From an uncultured Verrucomicrobiota bacterium (GTDB taxonomy: Bacteria; Verrucomicrobiota; Kiritimatiellia; CAIQIC01; Lenti-01), in NCBI GenBank assembly GCA_937860055.1, contig CALMBO010000028.1, positions 252,179 to 316,178 on the forward strand: a stretch of DNA of 64,000 nt. Direction: 5' to 3'. Positions 26,086 to 35,295 of this stretch are shown here, piece after piece; the first letter of the stretch is position 1, and each line of letters begins with the position of its first letter. The notes below the pieces were generated by a model that made no database searches, had not been told where the DNA came from, and was given only the letters and a program-made list of their open reading frames with translations. The position numbers and the translations under genes were made by a program.

Positions 26086-28605
26086 TCAACCGCCGAAGAG
26101 GGAGAGCTGGTCGGCGTCGCCGGGGCGGGCGCGCCGGGCGCGGGGCTGGGCGAGCCTGGGCTGGCCGGTTTCGCCGAGCTCCTCGTCTTCGAGGTTGGCG
26201 AGGATTTCCTTGGCGCGGGCGACGACTTCGGGGGGGAGGCCCGCGAGGCGGGCGACCTGGATGCCGTAGGACTTGTCGGCGGCGCCGGGGACGATCTTGC
26301 GCAGGAAGACGACGCGGTCGTCCTTTTCGCTGACGAGGACGTTGTAGTTCTTCACGCCGGAGAGGGTGAGGGCGATGTCGGTGAGCTCGTGGTAGTGGGT
26401 GGCGAAGAGGGTCTTGGCCTTGACCTCGGCGTGGTTGTGGAGGTATTCGGCGACGGACCAGGCGATGGAGATGCCGTCGAAGGTGGAGGTGCCGCGGCCG
26501 ATTTCGTCGAGGACGATGAGGGAGCGCGCCGTCGCGTTGTTGAGGATGTTGGCGGTCTCCTGCATCTCGACCATGAAGGTGGAGCGGCCGCGGGCGATGT
26601 CGTCGCCGGCGCCGACGCGGGTGAAGACGCGGTCGACGACGCCGATTTCGGCGGCGGAGGCGGGGACGAAGCCTCCCATCTGGGCCATGATGACGACGAG
26701 GGCGACCTGGCGGATGTAGGTGGATTTGCCGGCCATGTTGGGGCCGGTGATGATGAGGAGCTGGTTGCCGGTGTTGTCGAGGAGGGTGTCGTTGGGGACG
26801 AAGCGGCCGGATTCGGGGAGGAGCTCGACGACGGGATGGCGGCCGTCGCGGATGACGAGGGGGCCGTCGGCGGTCATTTGGGGGCGGACATAGCGGCAGG
26901 CCAGGGCGCGCTCGGCGAAGGCGGCGAGGACGTCGACCTCGGCAACGGCGGCGGCGGTCTGCTGGATGGCGGCGGTGTGCGCGACGACCTGTTCGCGCAG
27001 TTCGAGGAAGAGTTCGTATTCGAGGGCGACGGACTTGTCCTCGGCGCCGAGGATCTTGTTTTCGCACTCCTTGAGCTCGGGGGTGATGAAGCGCTCGCCG
27101 TTGACGATGGTCTGCTTGCGGATGTAGTCGTCCGGGACGCGGGCGAGGTTGGACTTGGTGACTTCGATGAAGTAGCCGAAGACCTTGTTGAAGCGGATCT
27201 TGAGGGAGGAGATGCCGGTGCGTTCGATTTCGCGGGCCTGGAGCTCGGCGATCCACTGCTTGCCGTCGTGCGAGGCGGCGCGGAGCTCGTCGAGGCCGGC
27301 GTGGTAGCCCTTGCGGATGACGCCGCCTTCCTTGATGGACATGGGCGGTTCCTCGACGAGGGCGCGGTCGACGAGGGCGACGAGGTCGTCCTGCGGCACG
27401 ATGGAACCGGCCAGGGCGCGGAGGCGCGCGGTGGCGGCGTGCGCGGCGAGGGCGTCCTTGAGCGCGGGCAGTTTCGAGAGCGAAGTGGCGAGGGCGCGGA
27501 TGTCGCGGCCGTTGCCGGAACCGGAGGAGAGGCGGGAGAGGAGGCGTTCGAGGTCCTTGATTTCGCCGAGGATGCCGCGGAGGGCGTCGAGGTCGTGCCG
27601 TTTTTTCAGGAGGGCTTCGACGGCGTCGTGGCGGGCGACGATGGCATCGAGATTCTGGAGGGGGCGGACGAGCCAGTCGCGGAGGAGGCGCGAGCCCATG
27701 GCGGTGCGGGTGGTATCGAGGGCCTTGAGGAGGGTGGTGGGGGCGTCGGCGCGCGGGGTGCCGCGGGAGGCGACGAGGTCGAGGTTGGAGAGGGTGGATT
27801 CGTCGAGCATCATGGCATCGGAGGCGGTGCGGAAGCGGATGCGCCGGACATGGGCGGCGTTGCGGCGGAGGTCGCGGGTGACGTAGTAGAGGAGGGCGCC
27901 GGCGGCGGCGGTGGCGGCGGGGTGGCCTTCGCCGCCGAAGCCGTCGAGGGACTGCACGCCGAAGTGGCGGCAGAGGCCGTCGACGGAGGTGGCGGGATCG
28001 AAGATCCAGTCCTCGCGGGCGGTGAGGGCGAAGGAGCCGGTGGCGTGGAGGCCGGCGAGGAAGCGGTCGTCGGCGTGGAGGGATTCGGGGAGGATGATTT
28101 CGGGGGGGGCGTAGCGGGCGAGGTCGTCGAAGAGGGCGTCGGGGGTGGCGGATTCCTCCATCCAGAAGTCGCCGGTGGAGAGGTCGAGCATGGCGAGGCC
28201 GCAGAGCCCGTCCCGGCGGTGGAGGCCGGCGAGGTAGTTGGGGCGGGCGGCGTCGAGCATGGAATCGGTGAGGACGGTGCCGGGGGTGACGATGCCGGTG
28301 ACCTCGCGCTTGACGATGCCCTTGGCGGTGGCGGGGTCTTCCATCTGGTCGCAGAGGGCGACTTTCTTGCCGGCGCGGAGGAGCTTGGCGAGATAGAGGT
28401 CGACGGCGTGGTAGGGGACGCCGCACATGGGGACGGACTGGCGCTTGGTGAGGGCGATGCCGAGGATTTCGGAGGCGACGACGGCGTCCTCGAAGAACAT
28501 CTCGTAGAAGTCGCCGAGGCGGAAGAAGAGGATGGTGTCGGGAGCGATTTCCGACTTGGCGCGGCGGTATTGCGCCATCATGGGGGTTGTGGACGTGTCG
28601 CTCAT
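26086..28605 (-). CDS. mutS: DNA mismatch repair protein MutS
   Basis: 839 aa. Mismatch-binding domain with the Phe-X-Glu motif in RLGDFYEMFFEDAV (about residues 30-42), connector, lever and clamp domains (IRFNKVFGYFIEVTKSN), ATPase with Walker A ITGPNMAGKSTYIRQ, Walker B LIVLDEIGRGTSTFDG and ATHYHELT. The very C-terminus reads DQLSLFGG, a textbook beta-clamp-binding peptide for the DnaN at 7.7 kb. Start at ATG 28605 (MSDTSTTP) with CGGAG adjacent. mutL is not in the window. Confidence 0.97.
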   Translation of the reverse strand: MSDTSTTPMMAQYRRAKSEIAPDTILFFRLGDFYEMFFEDAVVASEILGIALTKRQSVPMCGVPYHAVDLYLAKLLRAGKKVALCDQMEDPATAKGIVKREVTGIVTPGTVLTDSMLDAARPNYLAGLHRRDGLCGLAMLDLSTGDFWMEESATPDALFDDLARYAPPEIILPESLHADDRFLAGLHATGSFALTAREDWIFDPATSVDGLCRHFGVQSLDGFGGEGHPAATAAAGALLYYVTRDLRRNAAHVRRIRFRTASDAMMLDESTLSNLDLVASRGTPRADAPTTLLKALDTTRTAMGSRLLRDWLVRPLQNLDAIVARHDAVEALLKKRHDLDALRGILGEIKDLERLLSRLSSGSGNGRDIRALATSLSKLPALKDALAAHAATARLRALAGSIVPQDDLVALVDRALVEEPPMSIKEGGVIRKGYHAGLDELRAASHDGKQWIAELQAREIERTGISSLKIRFNKVFGYFIEVTKSNLARVPDDYIRKQTIVNGERFITPELKECENKILGAEDKSVALEYELFLELREQVVAHTAAIQQTAAAVAEVDVLAAFAERALACRYVRPQMTADGPLVIRDGRHPVVELLPESGRFVPNDTLLDNTGNQLLIITGPNMAGKSTYIRQVALVVIMAQMGGFVPASAAEIGVVDRVFTRVGAGDDIARGRSTFMVEMQETANILNNATARSLIVLDEIGRGTSTFDGISIAWSVAEYLHNHAEVKAKTLFATHYHELTDIALTLSGVKNYNVLVSEKDDRVVFLRKIVPGAADKSYGIQVARLAGLPPEVVARAKEILANLEDEELGETGQPRLAQPRARRARPGDADQLSLFGG

Positions 28606-28745
28606 CTCCGTCCGGACAATGAAGCAAACCGCGGGGCCGCTGAACAGCCCAAAAGGGGGGGTGGAGGCGTGAAAAGGTTGCATTGGCGGGGATTTCTCTG
28701 CTATAAGCCGCGACATTGGTTGGGAAAAGGAGCGATTCGGTCAAC

Positions 28746-28970
28746 ATGGCGAAAGAAAGCGATCTGATTACGGTCAACGGCGAGGTGGTGAAGGTGCTGC
28801 CCGCGACGATGTACCGGGTGCGGCTGGAAGGGGGTCACGAGATCCTGGGCCACATTTCGGGCAAGATGCGGCGGCATTTCATCAAGATCACCACGGGCGA
28901 CAAGGTGACGGTGGAGATCAGTCCCCACGACCTGACGAAGGGACGCATCACGTTCCGCGAAAAGACCTGA
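28746..28970 (+). CDS. infA: Translation initiation factor IF-1
   Basis: 74 aa OB-fold protein ([20 protein letters not shown], then [34 protein letters not shown]). Binds the ribosomal A site with IF-2 and IF-3. Length and motifs leave no doubt. Start ATG 28746 gives the standard MAKE N-terminus. Stands alone rather than in the ribosomal protein cluster, and is followed by a strong terminator. Confidence 0.97.
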   Translation: MAKESDLITVNGEVVKVLPATMYRVRLEGGHEILGHISGKMRRHFIKITTGDKVTVEISPHDLTKGRITFREKT

Positions 28971-28996
28971 AGAGCAAGTCCGGGGCGCGGCGAGGA

Positions 28997-29027
28997 GGAG
29001 TTTTCCACGGTGTGGAAAACTCCTTTT
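28997..29027 (+). terminator. Rho-independent terminator of infA, built from the TTTTCCA hairpin
   Basis: GGAGTTTTCCA-CGGTG-TGGAAAACTCC followed by TTTT: an 11-bp perfect stem, 5-nt loop and U-run. The core is the same TTTTCCA-N5-TGGAAAA motif as the interspersed hairpins, showing at least one copy works as a terminator. Confidence 0.88.
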
Positions 29028-29136
29028 CATTTCCGGGAAGGCGGCCCATGGGGCGCCTGCCCGGACCGGAGGGAATGGATGGGCTTGCGGGAAGGGAGGG
29101 GGGAGGCGTAGGATCGGGGCACACAGGAGGTGCGTC

Positions 29137-31233
29137 ATGAGGAAATGGGCGGCGATGGCGTTGGCGGGCTGGTGCATGGCGGGGATTTGTCCGGCGGACG
29201 AGGCGCTCGATGCGTGGCTGGGGGCGTATCCCGCGAAGCTGGACGCGATCCAGTCGGTGCGGGAAAAGGCCGAGATGCGCATGGAGATGGCGATGGGGGG
29301 GATGAAAAGCCAGAACGCCATCCAGATGGAATTCATCTATCGCCGGCCGGACGGGCTGGTCGCGAAGGGGATGTTCTTCGACCTCTATTGCCTCGGAACG
29401 AACGCGACGACCTACCAGCCGATGCAGAAGGAGTACCGCCGGCAGGAAATCGAGGGGATGGAGGAGCTGCTGGACGGGTTCCAGGCGAAGATGCTGATGC
29501 TGATGTCGGACAAGAAGGTGATGCTGAGGACCGACGAGGAGGGGCGGGCCGAGGCGCTGGACGAATTCTTCACGTCCGAGGAGGCGCGGCGGCTGCCGGA
29601 CGAGGAGCTCGACGGCCGGAAATGCGAAGTGTTCGTGGACCAGATGGAAACGATGTTCGGCGCGCGCTCGTCCTGGGCGAAGATCTGGCTGGATGCGGAA
29701 ACGGGGCTGCTGAGGCGGTTTGAGAGCATCCCGGCGCCGGAATGGGTGAAAGCCGGGGAAGAGGCGGACGACGACGAGATGAACCGCGCGCTCCGGGACA
29801 TGAAGGTCTCCTACGTGGTGCTGGAGCAGCGGGTGAACGAACCGGTGCCGGACGAGGCGTTCCTCTTCGTCCCGCCGGAGGGGGCGACGGAAGAGGTCGT
29901 GACGGAGGACGAGGCCGAGGCGGAGGAACTCGCGTCCGAAGAGCAGGAAATCCAGGAAGCCTCCGGCCTGGACCGTTTCGAGCTGTCGGGGCAGGCGGCG
30001 CCGGAGTTCGAATTGCCGCTGCTGGCGGGCGGGGCGTTCCGGATGTCCGAGCAAAAGGGCAAGGTGGTGGTGATCGATTTCTGGGCGACATGGTGCGGAC
30101 CGTGCGTGCGGGCGCTGCCGGAAATGAAGAAGCTGTCCGAAGCCTACGCGGGGAATCCGGACGTTGTCGTGGTTGGATTCAGCACGGACGACGCCGGGAA
30201 CCTGGAAAAGGTCCGGAAGCTGGTGGAGAAGAACAAGCTGGGCTATGCGATCGGCATCGGGCCGGAGGTGGCGAAGGACGCGTACAAGGTGCAGGGCATT
30301 CCGTGCATCGTGGTGGTGGGCAAGGACGGGACGGTGCAGGGCCGGCGGGTCGGGTTCTCGCCCCAGCTGGAAAAGGACCTGAAGCGGGCCGTGGACGCGC
30401 TGCTGGCGGGGGAAGCGCTGGAGAGCGCGAAGCCCTATACGGCGGAGGAGATGAAGAAGATCGAGGAGGGCATCTGTCCCCGATGCGGCAAGCGGCACGG
30501 GGATTCGTCCTCGCGGGGAGGGGTGAAGCTGAATGAAAAGGCGTTCAAGCTTCGCTGGAGCCGCGAGGTGCAGTCGAGCGAACCGGCGCGCAGCCCCGGC
30601 ATGAGCGGGGAGCGGATCACCTCGGTCCTGCCGCCACGGACCTTCCTGCAACTGGACGGCACGAAAGCCGTGCTGGTGGACGCGGCCACCGGCGAAGCAG
30701 TCCAGACGCTGGATCTGCCGGCAGAAATATGCGCGACGAACGAACAGGGGCAGATTCCGGAGCTGGTCTATCTCCGGATGCCGGAAGGCGCAGCGATCGT
30801 GGGCTACCAGGAGCACTACACGGTGACGAAAAAGGGATCGAGCACGAATTACCGGAACCGGAAGACGGAACTGTTCGGAATGCGGCTGCCCGACGGGGAG
30901 GTGTGGCGGAAGAAGCTGTCCGAGAACGATTCGATCCGCGGCCTTTTCGCCGTGCCGGTTTCGGCGCAGGAGGATCTGCTCGTGGGAGCGTCCTGGAACG
31001 AGATGAAGTTATTTACCTCGACGGGCGGCGTGGCGCTGACCCAGGGCCTGGATTACCGGACGCGGGCGATGTTCGCGCTCGATGCGGAAGGAAAGCCGGT
31101 CCTGTACCTGCTGGGCAAGAAGATCGAGATGTACGACATCCTCTGGCCGATCGAAGGAAAAGCCCCTGAAGGGGAGGCCGCTCCGGTTGCCCCGGAAGCC
31201 GCCCCGGCCGCGGAAGCGCCCGCGGGCGAGTAG
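29137..31233 (+). CDS. Secreted composite protein: LolA-like, TlpA thioredoxin, zinc-ribbon, beta-propeller-like
   Basis: 698 aa with a Sec signal (MRKWAAMALAGWCMAGICPA). Residues about 25-225 resemble outer-membrane lipoprotein-carrier/DUF2092 beta folds (AEMRMEMAMGG, MEFIYRRPDGLVAKGMFFD). A Glu-rich linker follows, then a TlpA/ResA thioredoxin domain with FWATWCGPC (first redox Cys at residue 320) and the cis-Pro loop GIPCIVVVG. A CPRCGKRH pair-of-Cys site lies near 449. The rest (about 460-690) is beta-rich, without a named match. Likely an exported thiol-disulfide protein acting with lipid- or protein-bound substrates; the combination is unusual. Starts after the infA terminator. Confidence 0.8.
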   Translation: MRKWAAMALAGWCMAGICPADEALDAWLGAYPAKLDAIQSVREKAEMRMEMAMGGMKSQNAIQMEFIYRRPDGLVAKGMFFDLYCLGTNATTYQPMQKEYRRQEIEGMEELLDGFQAKMLMLMSDKKVMLRTDEEGRAEALDEFFTSEEARRLPDEELDGRKCEVFVDQMETMFGARSSWAKIWLDAETGLLRRFESIPAPEWVKAGEEADDDEMNRALRDMKVSYVVLEQRVNEPVPDEAFLFVPPEGATEEVVTEDEAEAEELASEEQEIQEASGLDRFELSGQAAPEFELPLLAGGAFRMSEQKGKVVVIDFWATWCGPCVRALPEMKKLSEAYAGNPDVVVVGFSTDDAGNLEKVRKLVEKNKLGYAIGIGPEVAKDAYKVQGIPCIVVVGKDGTVQGRRVGFSPQLEKDLKRAVDALLAGEALESAKPYTAEEMKKIEEGICPRCGKRHGDSSSRGGVKLNEKAFKLRWSREVQSSEPARSPGMSGERITSVLPPRTFLQLDGTKAVLVDAATGEAVQTLDLPAEICATNEQGQIPELVYLRMPEGAAIVGYQEHYTVTKKGSSTNYRNRKTELFGMRLPDGEVWRKKLSENDSIRGLFAVPVSAQEDLLVGASWNEMKLFTSTGGVALTQGLDYRTRAMFALDAEGKPVLYLLGKKIEMYDILWPIEGKAPEGEAAPVAPEAAPAAEAPAGE

Positions 31234-31236
31234 CCG

Positions 31237-32103
31237 CTAGTTCAGGCGGAGGGTGCGGAGCCAGTCGCGGAAGTCGCGCGGGAGGGGCGAGGCGGCGGCG
31301 ACGGGCTTGCCGGTGGCGGGATGCGCGAAGCGCAGCTCGGAGGCGTGAAGCATCTGGCGGGGGACTTCGGGAAAATCCCCGCTGCTGCGGGAACTGAAGT
31401 ATTGGCGGTCGCCGAGGACGGGGTTTCCGACGTGATGCAGATGGATGCGGATCTGGTGGGTGCGTCCGGTCTCGATGGCGACGGTGACATGGGCGCAGCG
31501 CGGGGGTCGGGGCTGCGCGGAAACCTGGCGCACATGGCTGAGGGCGGGGAGGTGGTCGACGGGCTGGCGGATCTCCATCTGCGGTTCGGGGAGGTTGCCG
31601 GCAACGAGGGCATGGTAGAGCTTGCGGACGCGGCCTTCCTCGAATTGCGAGACGAGGGCGGTTCGGGCCTCCTCGGTCTTGGCGAAGAGGACGCAGCCGG
31701 AGGTGTCCTTGTCGAGGCGGTGCACGGCGCGGAGGGCGGGCAGGCCGAGCTGGTCGCGCAGGCGGACCTCGAGGGATTTCTCGCCGGTGGTCAGGAGGCG
31801 GGGCGGCTTGTCGGCGATGAGGAAGAGGGGATCTTCGACGAGGATGCGGATGGGAGAGACCTGGTCCGGCTTCGAGACGACGGCATCGGGAAGGAGTTCG
31901 ACGGCATCGCGGGTCTGGAGGAGATGCCGGGCCATCCAGATGCGGCGGCCGTTGACGAAGACGAGGCGGTCGTCGAGGAGGTTCTTGGCGGCGCGGCGCG
32001 AAAGGCCGAGGCATCCGGCCAGATGGTCGAGGAGGGGGGTGCCGTTGCGGCGGACGGGCGGCAGGAGGCGGAGGGAAGGGGCTTTGGAGGCGGGCCGTTT
32101 CAT
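31237..32103 (-). CDS. RluA-family pseudouridine synthase with S4 domain
   Basis: 288 aa. N-terminal S4 RNA-binding domain (LLDHLAGCLGLSRRAAKNLL, DRLVFVNGRRI) then the RluA catalytic core: ADKPPRLLTTG, catalytic Asp in AVHRLDKDTSGCVLFAK, RVRKLYHALVAG, TGRTHQIRIHLHHVGNPVLG. Converts specific uridines in 23S rRNA or tRNA to pseudouridine; which site cannot be told. Start overlaps the yhhQ stop (ATGA). Only 3 bp separate its 3' end from the converging composite-protein gene. Confidence 0.92.
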   Translation of the reverse strand: MKRPASKAPSLRLLPPVRRNGTPLLDHLAGCLGLSRRAAKNLLDDRLVFVNGRRIWMARHLLQTRDAVELLPDAVVSKPDQVSPIRILVEDPLFLIADKPPRLLTTGEKSLEVRLRDQLGLPALRAVHRLDKDTSGCVLFAKTEEARTALVSQFEEGRVRKLYHALVAGNLPEPQMEIRQPVDHLPALSHVRQVSAQPRPPRCAHVTVAIETGRTHQIRIHLHHVGNPVLGDRQYFSSRSSGDFPEVPRQMLHASELRFAHPATGKPVAAASPLPRDFRDWLRTLRLN

Positions 32104-32804
32104 TCTTCCTTGAGCCGGAAGGGGGAGAAATGGGTGTGGGTGTCGAAGGGGTCCGCATGCTCGGCGTGCTTGAGGCGGCGGACGATGAAGTAGGTGAGCG
32201 GGGTGGCGACGATCTCGTAGGAGGTCTTGAGGATGAAGTTCCAGAAGATGACCTGTGCGACGAGGGCGAGGGGCCAGACGCCGCCGAAAGCGATGGCGGT
32301 GAAGAGGAGCGAGTCGATGCCTTCGCCGGCGATGGTGCTGCCGATGGTGCGCATCCAGAGGTGGCGGCCGGACATCCAGACCTTCATCTTGGCCATGACC
32401 CAGGCGTTGAGGAACGATCCACACCAGAAGGCGACGACGCTGCCGAGGACGACGCGCGGCGTCTGCAGCAGGATGGACGCGAACGCCTCCTGCATGTCCC
32501 ATCCCGGCGCCGGCGGCAGGACGGCGACGAGGGAGAACGCGCCGGCGGCGAAGATGTTCAGGACGAAGCCGAGCCAGATGATGCGGCGGGACTGGGCGTA
32601 GCCGTAGACCTCGACCAGGATGTCGCCGAAGATGTACGAGATGGGGAACAGCAGGTTGCCGCCATCCATCAGGACGAAGGGCAGGCCGGGGATCGACAGC
32701 GGCTTGATGGCGGAGACATTGGAAATCACCAGGACGGTGCAGAACACCGCGGTGATGGGCGCCAGCCAGCGCCGGGAGGCGGGGAGGGAGTCGGGAGTGG
32801 ACAT
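32100..32804 (-). CDS. yhhQ: Queuosine precursor transporter (YhhQ/VUT family)
   Basis: 234 aa, about six membrane helices. Family marks: VLVISNVSAIKPL, GGNLLFPISYIFGDILVEVY, FWCGSFLNAWVMAKMKVWMS, GSTIAGEGIDSLLFTAIAFG, ending in a long C-terminal tail rich in His/Asp. Imports the queuosine precursors preQ0/preQ1 in characterised members. No queuosine synthesis genes are in view. Start ATG 32804 leaves 7 bases from the upstream AsmA-like gene. Confidence 0.9.
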   Translation of the reverse strand: MSTPDSLPASRRWLAPITAVFCTVLVISNVSAIKPLSIPGLPFVLMDGGNLLFPISYIFGDILVEVYGYAQSRRIIWLGFVLNIFAAGAFSLVAVLPPAPGWDMQEAFASILLQTPRVVLGSVVAFWCGSFLNAWVMAKMKVWMSGRHLWMRTIGSTIAGEGIDSLLFTAIAFGGVWPLALVAQVIFWNFILKTSYEIVATPLTYFIVRRLKHAEHADPFDTHTHFSPFRLKEE

Positions 32805-32811
32805 CTGGCTT

Positions 32812-33621
32812 CTACTTCTTTCCAAAGGGATTGATGTTCTGGAGGGCGTCGCCGACGGCCTTTCCGGCTTCCGCGGCGCCTTCCACGACGGCCTTGCCGG
32901 CCTCGACAGCGCCTTCGCCGACCGCACCCACGCCTTCGCCAAGCAGATTGCCTGCGCCGGCGATGGCGGTGCCGGCGGCCCCGGCGATTTCGGTCAGGAT
33001 GCGCTCGATGGCCTCGACGATGGTGACCCCTTCCTTTTCCTTGCCGAGATCGGTGAGGGTGATGGGCGGGAGGGGGAGCGGAATGGCTTTGCCGCCGGTC
33101 AGGGCGGCGGCGCCGGTGATGGAGAAGTTCATCCGGCTTCCGGTGATGGAGAGCTTTTCGATGACGACCTTCTTGGACGCCTTTTCCTCTCCTTCCTCCT
33201 TGGTTTCGCCTTCCTCGGGTTGCTCCTCGCCGGAGGAAAGCGATTCGATGAGGGCGCCGAGGTTGCTGTCCGTCAGGCCTTTTTCATAGGTGACCACGAG
33301 GCCGTCGATGGCGATTTCCTTGATGACGAGGGTGTCGGAAAGGAGCGAGGAGAGGTCGACGCGGACGGCGAGGGACCCGAGATCGAGGAGCCCATCGGTC
33401 TTGAATCCCTCGGGATTGCCGACATGGAGGCCGACGAGGGCGGCCTTGCCCTGCAGGAGGGAGAAGTGGGCATCCTGCAGCGTGACGGGCACGCCGAGTG
33501 CGGCGGGGGCGGCGGCGTTGACTCCCTTGAGGACGGCCTTGTCCAGGACGAGCATGAGGATGCCGAGCAGCAGGACGAAGGCAACAAGGATGCCGACCAG
33601 GATTTTGAGCAATTTCTTCAT
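32812..33621 (-). CDS. AsmA-like membrane-anchored protein
   Basis: 269 aa. N-terminal helix (LLKILVGILVAFVLLLGILM) followed by AsmA-type beta sequence: GVPVTLQDAHFSLLQGKAAL, GLHVGNPEGFKT, LDLGSLAVRVDLSSLLSDTL, VIKEIAIDGLVVTYEKG. An acidic low-complexity insert (EEQPEEGETKEEGEEKA) and a Gly/Ala/Glu helical tail with GEGVGAVGEGAVEAGKAVVE repeats follow. Much shorter than AsmA/TamB proteins that bridge inner and outer membranes; probably periplasmic with one anchor. Lies between the STAS gene and yhhQ in one operon. Confidence 0.8.
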   Translation of the reverse strand: MKKLLKILVGILVAFVLLLGILMLVLDKAVLKGVNAAAPAALGVPVTLQDAHFSLLQGKAALVGLHVGNPEGFKTDGLLDLGSLAVRVDLSSLLSDTLVIKEIAIDGLVVTYEKGLTDSNLGALIESLSSGEEQPEEGETKEEGEEKASKKVVIEKLSITGSRMNFSITGAAALTGGKAIPLPLPPITLTDLGKEKEGVTIVEAIERILTEIAGAAGTAIAGAGNLLGEGVGAVGEGAVEAGKAVVEGAAEAGKAVGDALQNINPFGKK

Positions 33622-33635
33622 GGGGCTCCGCTAGG

Positions 33636-33965
33636 TTAGGCGATATCCGGTTCCACCTGGTCCACCACGGGGAAGGCGTCCAGGAAACCGGCAATGTCGA
33701 ACATATCGCGGATGGAGCCATGGATTCCAGTAAAAACAAGCTTGCCGCCGCCGGCGTGGATGCGTTTGGACAGGCCAAGGATGGCGCGGAGGCCTTCGCT
33801 GCTCAGGAACTGGAGTTCCTGGAAGTCGAAGACCATGGTCCGGCAGCCGGCGTGGAGGAGGTCGCAGCAGTGGGCTTCGAACAGGCCTGCAGTGGTCGAA
33901 TCGAGGCGGCCCTTGGCGGCAACCACTTCGGCATGGTCCAATTTCCGATTGGAGAGCTCCAGCAT
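33636..33965 (-). CDS. STAS-domain anti-sigma factor antagonist
   Basis: 109 aa single STAS domain: VVAAKGRLDSTTAGLFEAHC (beta strands and helix 1), MVFDFQELQFLSSEGLRAIL with the SSEG motif that carries the phosphorylated serine in SpoIIAA/RsbV, then GGGKLVFTGI. Would bind an anti-sigma kinase when unphosphorylated. No partner kinase is in the window. Strong ribosome site GAGGAGG before ATG 33965. Confidence 0.9.
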   Translation of the reverse strand: MLELSNRKLDHAEVVAAKGRLDSTTAGLFEAHCCDLLHAGCRTMVFDFQELQFLSSEGLRAILGLSKRIHAGGGKLVFTGIHGSIRDMFDIAGFLDAFPVVDQVEPDIA

Positions 33966-34148
33966 GACGACCTCCTCTCGCCTTGCCACTTCTACCCTCT
34001 TCCAGGAAGCGCCCGGATGCAACCCCCCGGGCGGATAAAATCGCATAAAGATGCGGGAAGTGCTGAAACGGTTCAGCACCGGAATGGGCTTGCACTCCAG
34101 CAGGAAGCGCCGACAATGGCCAGCCTTGGATCGTAGCGAGGAGAGTCC

Positions 34149-35078
34149 ATGCCCTATCCCATCGAAAAGAAGTTCGTCGTGGCGGTGTCGTCGACGGTGT
34201 TGTTCGACCTGTCGTACGAGCACGCGCTGTACCTGGAAAAAGGATTGGAAGCCTTCCGCCGCTACCAGCAAGAGCACCGGCACGACCTTCCGAAGCCGGG
34301 GACGGGCTTCCCGTTCATCCGGCGCCTGCTGATGCTGAACCGGATGTATCCCGAGGAGCACCCGGTGGAGGTGGTGATCCTGTCGCGCTACCATGCGGAC
34401 GACGGGATGCGGGTGATGGACGCGGTGCGCGAGCACGGGCTCGACATCACGCGCGCGTTTTTCATGGCGGGGCGCAAGCCGTATCCGTTCATGGAGTCGG
34501 TGAACGCCTCCCTCTACCTGAGCACGAACGCGGAACAGGTGAAGGAGGCGGTGTCGCTGGGCTATCCGGCGGGGCACGTGCTGCCGTGTTCCGCCGTGGA
34601 CGACGAGCAGGACGACCAGCTGCGCATCGCGTTCGACTTCGACGGCGTGCTGGTGGACGACGAGGCCGAGAAGATCTACAAGAAGACGCAGGACCTGGAG
34701 AAGTTCCGCCAGTACGAGCTGGAGAACCGCGATCGCCCGCTGAAGTCCGGTCCGCTGATGCCGCTGATGCAACAGCTCTCCTACTTCCAGAAGATGGACA
34801 TCGCCCGCGCGCAGGACGATTCCGGCCGCCGGCGCATGCTGCGCATTTCCATCGTGACGGCGCGCGGCGCTCCCGCGCACGAGCGGCTCAACAACACGCT
34901 TTCGTCGCTGGGCCTCGAGGCCGACGAGGTGTTCCTGATGGGCGGCATCGACAAGAAGCGCGTGCTGGACATTCTCAAGCCGCACCTGTTTTTCGACGAC
35001 CAGATGGTGCATTTGGAGAACGTGTCGAGCAGCACGCCTTCCGTTCACGTCCCGTTCGGCATTGCCAACAAAGCCTGA
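34149..35078 (+). CDS. Cytosolic 5'-nucleotidase (NT5C1 family)
   Basis: 309 aa matching the eukaryotic cN-IA-type 5'-nucleotidase family that also occurs in bacteria: KFVVAVSSTVLFDLSYEH, VVILSRYHADDGMRVMDAVR, ITRAFFMAGRKPYPFM, the HAD motif I IAFDFDGVLVDDEAEKIYK, ISIVTARGAPAHERL, and LFFDDQMVHLE. Removes the 5' phosphate of nucleoside monophosphates. Good SD (GAGGAGAG). Divergent from the STAS operon; converges on epmA with a paired-dyad repeat between. Confidence 0.88.
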   Translation: MPYPIEKKFVVAVSSTVLFDLSYEHALYLEKGLEAFRRYQQEHRHDLPKPGTGFPFIRRLLMLNRMYPEEHPVEVVILSRYHADDGMRVMDAVREHGLDITRAFFMAGRKPYPFMESVNASLYLSTNAEQVKEAVSLGYPAGHVLPCSAVDDEQDDQLRIAFDFDGVLVDDEAEKIYKKTQDLEKFRQYELENRDRPLKSGPLMPLMQQLSYFQKMDIARAQDDSGRRRMLRISIVTARGAPAHERLNNTLSSLGLEADEVFLMGGIDKKRVLDILKPHLFFDDQMVHLENVSSSTPSVHVPFGIANKA

Positions 35079-35129
35079 CCGATCGCACCGGAGAATCCGG
35101 TCCGCCGGCTTTTCAGGCCACGGGAAAGA

Positions 35130-35233
35130 GTCCCGCATATTATAATAACCGAGACTGCCGGCTTGCATTCAAAACGAGCATGTTTCCTCGGGATTCCCGT
35201 GTGCCGAGTCCCACATATTATAATATGCGGGAC
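35130..35233. repeat. Paired-dyad repeat unit, copy 3
   Basis: Dyads at 35130-35155 (right arm degenerate: AACCGAGAC) and 35208-35233 (one A-for-G change), starts 78 bp apart. Between the convergent 5'-nucleotidase and epmA genes. Confidence 0.88.
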
Positions 35234-35295
35234 TTGGCCGGGCGGGGCGAGGCGCAGACGACGGGCAAGGCTGGAAATCCGCGCCGGCGGGCGGA

